In this document: piece by piece, positions 57,346 to 64,000 of the stretch
Position numbering within the stretch: the first letter of the stretch is position 1
Layout: each line of letters begins with the position of its first letter
The notes under the pieces: generated by a model
What the model was told of the DNA's origin: nothing
Databases searched by the model: none
What the model saw: only the letters and a program-made list of their open reading frames with translations
NCBI RefSeq assembly: GCF_016801865.2
Contig: NC_068938.1
Coordinates: 69,591,025-69,655,024 of the forward strand
DNA length: 64,000 nucleotides
Origin: Culex pipiens pallens
Taxonomy: Eukaryota; Arthropoda; Insecta; Diptera; Culicidae
Direction of reading: 5' to 3'
Program-made: the position numbers and the translations under genes

Positions 57346-59057
57346 TTTTTGCAGCGGAAATATTTAGGGTTCTGTCATTTTATAGCGACAAAATATCCGA
57401 TATATCATCCTAGAAAACAGTGCTAAAAAGTTTAACACGTCAGCATTTGTTTTGATAAGTAATACTTTATGCAAATTGTTGTAGAAATCTTTCATGTCTG
57501 ATTAATTCCATTTTGAAAAAATCTGGTTAAAAAAGACTACGATCTGCTGAAAATATTTATTTTGGTAAAAAGTAATAATAAAAATTACTTTTGTGAATAA
57601 TGAAACTGATTAAGAAGTTAAATTTCGAAGCATTACTTTTTTCAGAAATACTGATTAACTGCTAACATTTCGACGCTTGTGTGCTGTCTTGTGACACGCT
57701 TTTTCATGGATTACACAAATCTCGCAAATTATTGCAGAATAGTGCAAATCACACTTTTAAATCGATTTTTCAAAAAGTAAAAAAATATTTTTTCCAAGGG
57801 TGAAAACCTCTTCGCTAAACCCTCGCACGATAGCAATCGTGCCCAAGGAGATTGATTTTTCTAACTGTTTCCACCCTCCTCTAGCTCTCTTGAATTTCCC
57901 GCCCAAAATCCACCCATCGAGTTCGGTTGGAAATATATGGGCGCACGTTTATGATTCCTCTTATAAATATCATTTACACTGATTATCCTCTGCTAAGGCT
58001 TCTAAAAAACAGTGCCCCAGAGCGAACACGAGTGGTACTTGTGTGGGCACATCCTCCCTCCTCGCATGTGTTTCAGGCCAGGTCCAGCCGGACGTGATGG
58101 AGAGCAACCGCGTTGATTTTTCCTCCCCGATAACAAGGATTTTCCACCCCCTCTAACCGGCGTCTCGTCACGAATCGTGATGATTGGGGGAAGAAATCCT
58201 GAAATCTCTTGCTCGTTTGAGGAATTTGCATGGATTTCGAGTGGGACGCAGAGCCCTTAGAGTCCTCAGAGCGTAGTCCTCCGGTGCCAGGGGTGCACCT
58301 GCCCGGCTTCGTCGCTGGTTGAGAGGGGCCCGCTCCGGAACTTCAACCATGGCCTCTTTCGTTGGCATGATGCGAACAAGTACACCTCTTGTGGCCAAGC
58401 GTGAACCACAATTGCGGTTCCGACTCAAGAGATCATCAACGCTCGAGTGATTCCAGGGTCTCGCTTTTTTTTACGTATTTAGTTCACTTCATAGCCCTGT
58501 AGGAGCAAACCGCACAAGTAGGACGTGATGTGTACACGAGACGAGGAGGAAGGTGAATTTGGTCGCTGGATTAGTTTTACCCCAGAATATACGCCTGGGC
58601 TTAATAAGAGACCGAATCCTGGCGGCTTAGCGACAATCTGTGCCGATCATCAAAGAGTCGGGATTCCCCGAGGGGACGGTTTTTTATTGATTACAAACGA
58701 TACAATTTATTGCGGTGGCCCAGGGATTGACGTAATGAATCATTACGGATTATTGAAATTACTTTCAGAGATATTCTAGCTATAGGATGGGCATGTGCGC
58801 GTGTATCTTCAATTGATTGGATGCTATCAAAGAGATATTTATCATCCAACGGTGAACTCATTTGTGAAAGATATTTAATTTACGAAAATCAAATCCATCT
58901 GGCATCAATTGAGGAAACTGCTATATCCGAATAGTTTGCAAAATATCACTAAATTAATATTTAGCACAGCTGTTTCAACAATCCTCGAAATCACAATACA
59001 AGTTTATACCGATACCAGTCATAGGAACTGTAGTGCAAATGATATGTTGTTCAAAAT
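57346..59057. other. Unassigned; GC-richer at 57790-58780
   Basis: An 84-codon frame at 58525-58779 (starts MMCTRDEEEGEFG) is preceded and followed by stops; I do not recognise it and it has no splice or Kozak support. The minus strand is open for 86 codons at 58168-58428. No repeats seen. Confidence 0.35.
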
Positions 59058-59681
59058 GCTCCCACATATTCGGAACACCCACAAATTCGGAACACTTTTG
59101 GGATAATTTGTCAATAGCATGCCAAATGAATCTTTTCTGGCGATCCTTCTATTTGTTTGGACATTCTCTTGCTATTTCACTAGCAAAAGGAGTTCTTTTT
59201 GAATAAAAACTGCATTTTGAGACTATTTTGTTCAGAGCTGCAAAACACTGCCTCCAAATTGCCTGTTCCATAATTGTGGGATGTTATTGTGCCTTCCACA
59301 ATTGTGGAACACCTGAATTTAACAGATATTTTCACACAAAAAAGTTATCAGACCTTTTATAAAACATTGTTAAGCTATAGTTTCATTGTTTCCAGTGTGT
59401 GAAGTCATTATTTTGTAGAAAATATGTACTGCTGGAGAGAATCAAAGTTTGTTTACATCCGTAAGAAAAAAGTGTTCCGAATGTGTGGATTTCAAGGGTC
59501 AAAGATTTTCTTCAAAAACTTGATATAAGAGTTAAAATTTGCCGTTGTTCGATACAGCATTCGAAAGATCGCAAGAAAAGCTTTCAAATGAAGGTAAAAG
59601 CGAATCATTAAGTTCAATTATCGATTTTTTATGATTTTTGGAACATTGGCCGATATGTAAACTGTTCCGAATATGAGGGAT
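59058..59681. mobile_element. MITE with CCCACATATTCGGAACA ends
   Basis: CTCCCACATATTCGGAACAC at the left and, inverted, CTGTTCCGAATATGAGGGA at the right. The phrases ATTCGGAACAC and GTGTTCCGAAT recur inside (59087, 59472). It inserts beside or into the single foldback arm that follows. Confidence 0.65.
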
Positions 59682-59683
59682 GG

Positions 59684-60340
59684 TTGTACGTTTGTTATAG
59701 AAAAATCGTAAAACTATAAGAAAAACTGCGATTGGCCAAAAAGTCAATTCCGTAGGCTTATAGTTAGTCCATGAAAATCCCTAACTTTTGACCTCTAGGA
59801 GTATGGGTGTTGGGGGCTATTGCAAAAAGATATTATAGGGGAAATATACCCATTTTAATCACACTAAGCCGTTCGACCAATTCTCATCACTTTTGCCGTT
59901 TCCGCTATTAAATGAACATTTTAAGATGTGTCAAAAATGAAAAGTTGCTTGCTCACTTTTATTTGAGCTATTGATTCCTTTGGAACAGTCAAAAACACTT
60001 TATTTAAGCTGTAATTCATGATCAAAGTGCTGATAGGCCGATAATAGAAATAGGCTGAGAAAGGGTAGAGTTCCCCTAGTTAAAAAAAACAAATTCGAAC
60101 AGTAATTTGCAAAAGCTTTGAGAAAAAGTCAAACCAATCCAGAATTTCAATGGCACATTTTGAAGTACTACAAAAGACCTTTAGAATGCACTTAATAAAT
60201 TACAAATGATCAAGTTTTGCGGAAATGCGACCAATTTTAAGATTTTTCATGATTTTTTTTTTACTTCAAACTTTAATGCCCGTTTTACCCCACTTCCCTT
60301 TGTCGGAGAGGAATCATATTTGGCATGAATTCATCTCATT
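59684..60340. repeat. Single arm related to the 12158-13454 foldback, interrupted
   Basis: GAAAAACTGCGATTGGCCAA, GCAAAAAGATATTA, TTGCAAAAGCTTTGAGAAAA and TTTACCCCACTTCCCTTTGT appear in the same order as in 12990-13370. The TA-MITE at 59838-60076 splits it between GATATTA and the following GTTAAAA. Confidence 0.8.
59838..60076 (+). mobile_element. 239-bp TA-MITE, copy 3
   Basis: Same family as 19863-20101 and 28878-29102, TA at both sides (59836-59837, 60077-60078). The uninterrupted homologue near 13125-13140 shows the empty site. Confidence 0.9.
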
Positions 60341-62054
60341 TTTGGTTTTTGGTTTTTGGTTTCAGTATTTGGGCTTCCATACCACGGTCCATACCACCTA
60401 TCACCTGGTCTTCCTTTATCTAGATTATACTTTGAAATTTCCAAAAAAAAAACATTGTTCAACGTGCTTTTTAATTAAAAAATGGAAGAGGTCATAGTCG
60501 TGTTCAATGATTGCCATTTAAAATTTAAAAACTTAATTTGCTTCCATACTCAATTCCATCACTACCATCATTAACTTCCCATTATCACTGCAGTTACACC
60601 ACTCAACCTCCTCTGGTCCCACTTTCCTCTCTCTTTCTCTTCCACGTGGCCAAATCAATCGAACACCCGTCATCCGGAAAATCAACGCCGAAGCATGCGG
60701 TCGCCGGCCGTTCGCCGAACCCAATCCGCTCCGGGTGTACCTACAAAATTTAATTATAATAATCCGCATATAAGATTATCTGTTAATTGAATTTCCATTT
60801 ACCGGATTCTGGCGCAGCCTGCTTCCACTACTGTGGCCGCAGCAGCAACACCGGAAGGCCAGGACAGGAACCGGGACCTCATCTCACCGGGACACACGAC
60901 CAAAGCCGGGTGGCCAAGAACCGTGTCGTGTAATGTCAATCAAAATGTGTCACAACAGATTTAAAACGAGCCACCGTCATTGGCGCAAAAATGCTTTCTG
61001 CAGAAAAGTCCTCCTCCTCCTCACTCACTCGCACTTTTCCATCTTCTTCATTTGGTTAAATAAATTAAAGTCACGTGGCACACCGTGTGCCACCACCACC
61101 GACGTCCCTGGTCCTCGAAACGACGGCACACTTTTCTATCACTTAATGCCTCCCTCTGAAATCCGCTGAAGAGAGATGAAGTTGATTGACTGTCTGTGGG
61201 TCGATATTTTCGCTAGTTTTCCCGCCAGTAGGGAAAATAGTCCACCCCTCAGCCATCGTCATCGTCGTCGAAATTAACTCGCTGGGCGTCTGATTAACTG
61301 CGGATGATTATCGAATTCATTAGCTGGTGAAAATTGGGAAATCCTAAAATATGAAGCTCATTATTTGAGGGGGTGAGACGACGCCATCGAATGACCATCA
61401 TTTTTTTCCTTTGATTTTCGCAAGTTTAAAAAAAATGTGGGAACTGTTTCTGCTGATAAAACACAAAATAAAGATAACGCAAAACGAGCTGAAGAGGACT
61501 AGAACAACAAACACACAGAAAAGTTTTTATTTCAGCAATATGGAATGGTGTAAGCTTTCACCCACTTTCGGAAAATCCCTTGGCTCTTGGCGAATTTCCT
61601 TCCGGAGGAAAACAAACTCCTGCCCCCTACTCCACTCACCACTTTAACTTTAAAGTATTGAATAACACACAGCCAGCGCTGGTTGCTTCGGCGAAAACCC
61701 GATGAAAATACAAAATTGATTTATTCTTTCCATTTACTCCTTCCCATATCTTTCTTCCATCGAGTTGGAATTTCCCAGCCGGTAGATCCATGTTGATAAT
61801 GCGGGTGAGATGTTACTTTGGGTAGTGAAAATTTGAAATTATGCTTCGTATCTTTAGTGAGTTCTTTTTCTAAACAAATCATCAAAACATTACAAACGTT
61901 ATTGATATTTTCGATTTCCAAATTTGAGTTTTGCTTTCAGAAAGTGACATTTTTCGAGATTTAGAAACTAGTAGGGAATCAAAATTGTTGATTTCATTAT
62001 TTTCCACTGGAAAATCATAAATCATTGTAAAGGTATAATCTGTGGAAACTAGCG
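60341..62054. other. Unassigned; GC-richer at 60540-61720
   Basis: No repeat similarity within the window and no recognised protein. A GGTTTTTGGTTTTTGG run is at 60341-60361. Possible host non-coding DNA. Confidence 0.35.
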
Positions 62055-63000
62055 CGTCCAATTTCCCGTCCAAGGAGAAAATTTCCCGGGATTTCCAGGA
62101 AAAAAATATTTCCCGTTTCCCGGGAAATTTGTAAATTTACCGGGATTTCCCGAAATGCATGCTAGAGTATACATTTTTTAACTTTTTGGCACATTTATTT
62201 AAATAAAAAAAAAGTGAAAGAACTCAACACACTGATGAGGTCAACAAGAACAGTAAATTGAATTGAAATATTTACTGATTTTATTGAACTTATCAGTTCG
62301 TCCAAAAGTTTCAAGTCAAGTTTTATTTCAGATGATATTATTTCTAAAGCCTTCACAACTGGGAATAATCTTTTTATTTGTATGACGATATTTTGGAATT
62401 AAAATAAACTGCTTAAATGTTGGTATGTTTTTTAAAACGAAAATTGGTGTTATACCATTTGAAAATAAAGTACCCCTTCCGCCAAGATTAAAAACTTAGT
62501 TTTTATTCTATGTTTTGTTAACCATGACAAAATTAAATTGGTATAACAAATGTCTCAAAGAAGGTTGTACTAGAAAAATTAGATTAATTTGTTTAAAAGT
62601 GTTCGAGAAATTTCAGTTTAAAGTTGAAATTTTATAGAGCACTAGAGCTACCAATGCCTAAAACGGTTTGAATATGAAACTACTAAACTTTTTATTTGCT
62701 ATGAAAATTCTTCTAACCGAAGTCATTTATTAGGCTGAATCATAGAAAAACTACTTCGTATTATATAAATTATTGATCAAAACACCGCTTCAAATTGATC
62801 CAAATTGAAAACTTTGAGTTGTAATTGCATAAATATGGTTTTTCAAGTGAAAAATACATTTTAAAGGCAAATTTTATATTTTTTTAACTTAACTATCTAC
62901 ATTATAAATAAATTTTCGATAAATTTCAAATTTCCTGGGAATTCTCGGCATTTCCCTGGAAATTAGTTGAAAATTTCCCGTTTCCCGGGAATAAGTTTTT
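62055..63000. mobile_element. Probable MITE with TTTCCCGGGAAA-rich ends
   Basis: The first ~100 bp and last ~80 bp are full of TTTCCCGGGA/TTTCCCGTTTCCCGG phrases in opposed orientation around an AT-rich interior. Exact ends and target duplication are not resolved. Confidence 0.5.
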
Positions 63001-63242
63001 TTCGTTGAATTCTTCTCATTTATAAGTTTATCAGCAATTGATGACATCATGATTTGATTGGTAAAATATTAAGAATTTATTCCGCACTTAATTTTTGATA
63101 AAAATTTGCCGAATTTTGTTGAGACAAGTAAGTCGTATTACTTGATTCAATTCTCCCTACATCATCGATGATCGGAAGGCATGCCGACGAAAAATTTCAA
63201 GAGAATCGTGATCGAACATATCGTAAACGTAAATCTTTAAAT

Positions 63243-63880
63243 AGCATCATTGAAACCAAATCCCAAATATGAGCTTGACGTATAGGCTAGATTCTTGCGC
63301 AAGTATAATATATAATATTGAAGATGTGAGCAATCTGGAGCTTTGTACACAACAAAAAATCCGATGGTAAAATCGCATGCAAAAGCATGCGCATCACCTT
63401 TGTGATAAAAAGCATGTTATATTGTATGAGAAAACGTGTACACAAAAAACATGTACCGAAGAAAAAAATCAGGCCTGCTCACCCCAAAAATAACATCAAT
63501 CTGGCGAGAGTCATATTCAGATTACCAAGTCCGCGCCCCAACCCACTCGGCTATTTCACCGCTTTGAAAATTGTTTGATCTTCACCCATGTACCTGTAGG
63601 TTCCCCATACATCGTATGCAGTTAACACAGTATACGACGTACGGAAAACCTACTGTTAGATTGGCATTGATCCGCCTATTTCCATAGTGGCGAAATAGCC
63701 GAGTGGGTTGGGGCGCGGACTTGGTAATCTGAATATGACTCTCGCCGGATTGATGTTATTTTTGTGGTGATCAGACTGATTTTTTTTTCTTCGGTACATG
63801 CTTTTGCATGCGATTTTACACAGATTTTTTTTGCTGTGTAGAAGCCTTGAAATGTTGATGTTTGATCGGAAATTCAAGCA
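63243..63880 (+). mobile_element. Degraded copy of the Mutator-like foldback, interrupted
   Basis: AAATCCCAAATATGAGCTTG, TAGATTCTTGCGCA, AATATTGAAGATGTGAGCA and GGAGCTTTGTA match 42128-42350 in order; after the insertion at 63348-63838 it resumes with GAAGCCTTGAAATGTTGATG. Both ends are eroded. Confidence 0.65.
63348..63838. mobile_element. 491-bp TA-MITE with tRNA-Leu-like arms
   Basis: Ends CACAACAAAAAATC and, inverted, GATTTTTTTTGCTGTG, each followed inward by GTAAAATCGCATGCAAAAGC; TA at 63346-63347 and 63839-63840. Arms extend inward ~200 bp and contain AAATAGCCGAGTGGGTTGGG, a box A-like stretch of tRNA-Leu/Ser type, once on each strand. The left arm has a ~60 bp extra segment. Confidence 0.85.
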
Positions 63881-63965
63881 ACAAAAATTTCAACCTTTCC
63901 CTTCAAAATTATTTTTAAGTTCAGATAAAACAAGAAGCAAATAAATAAAATGTTAAAAAACTTGA

Positions 63966-64000
63966 TACTGTCCAGTCTCGATTATTCGAAGCATCAATTA
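63966..64000 (+). mobile_element. Start of a CAGTCCAGACT-type MITE, cut by window end
   Basis: TACTGTCCAGTCTCGATTAT followed by TCGAAG resembles the left TIR of 37536-38165; the rest lies beyond the window. Confidence 0.6.

Noticed and set aside
58525..58779. A small protein gene of 84 codons
   Set aside because: No recognisable motif, no splice sites or promoter seen, and length within chance for this composition.
1..64000. Endogenous viral or bacterial (for example Wolbachia) insertions
   Set aside because: No viral polymerase or capsid-like frame and no bacterial-type gene blocks were seen; the reverse transcriptase present is of RTE type.

Overview
This window looks like repeat-dense, AT-rich chromosomal DNA from a culicine mosquito, most likely Culex with Aedes as the alternative. 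The reasons are a BEL/Pao leader with a tRNA-His-type primer site, an RTE-clade non-LTR fragment, dimeric tRNA-derived SINEs with a shared tail, and many small TA-target inverted-repeat elements of the kind that fill culicine introns and intergenic DNA. The genus is an inference from remembered repeat families; no database was searched. I find no intact host protein-coding gene. Almost every open frame is short, overlaps others, or lies inside a repeat.

Layout. 1-2070: 5' part of a BEL/Pao retrotransposon (LTR remnant, primer site, leader with repeated splice-donor-like palindromes, truncated gag). 2071-4649: SINE remnants and a truncated copy of a 2.1 kb TIR element whose fuller copy is at 26054-28181. 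5739-9115: an element carrying 18 tandem ~164 bp monomers with higher-order structure. 9116-11834: no repeat or gene recognised. 11835-15995: a second, inverted copy of the 5739-9115 element with about two monomers, broken up by a foldback element, an RTE fragment and an RNase H-type non-LTR fragment nested in the RTE. 16076-16175: a 43 bp hairpin. 18170-21395: repeats hosting a SINE with a 12 bp target duplication and nested MITEs. 22964-25407: two more TIR elements. 28382-29105: a SINE and a TA-MITE. 30894-32312: an hAT-type element with an 8 bp duplication. 32692-34903: a TIR element with an internal 157-158 bp tandem array. 36470-38855: a foldback-like element with short tandem subterminal repeats, a GC-rich hairpin, and two further MITEs nested one inside the other. 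39735-40243: a repeat fragment and a SINE. 42057-42779: a Mutator-like near-palindrome with a 9 bp duplication. 43075-49335: further repeat fragments. 53105-57345: foldback-type copies with three-level nesting. 59058-60340 and 62055-64000: more MITEs.

Between these clusters lie blocks of roughly 0.5-2.5 kb in which I recognise no repeat, some clearly richer in GC (about 9280-11660, 21540-22790, 40440-41600, 45340-46450, 49800-50640, 52000-52550, 53550-54560, 57790-58780, 60540-61720). They could hold untranslated exons, promoters or enhancers of a flanking or surrounding gene, but the sequence alone does not show that.

The parts do not form a pathway; what they record is a history of insertions. 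Several insertions can be dated relative to each other because flanking duplications or uninterrupted copies are present in the same window. The most unusual signals are the apparent growth of a satellite array inside one copy of a transposable element, exon-like segments inside the 2.1 kb TIR element, and three or four exceptionally long hairpins.
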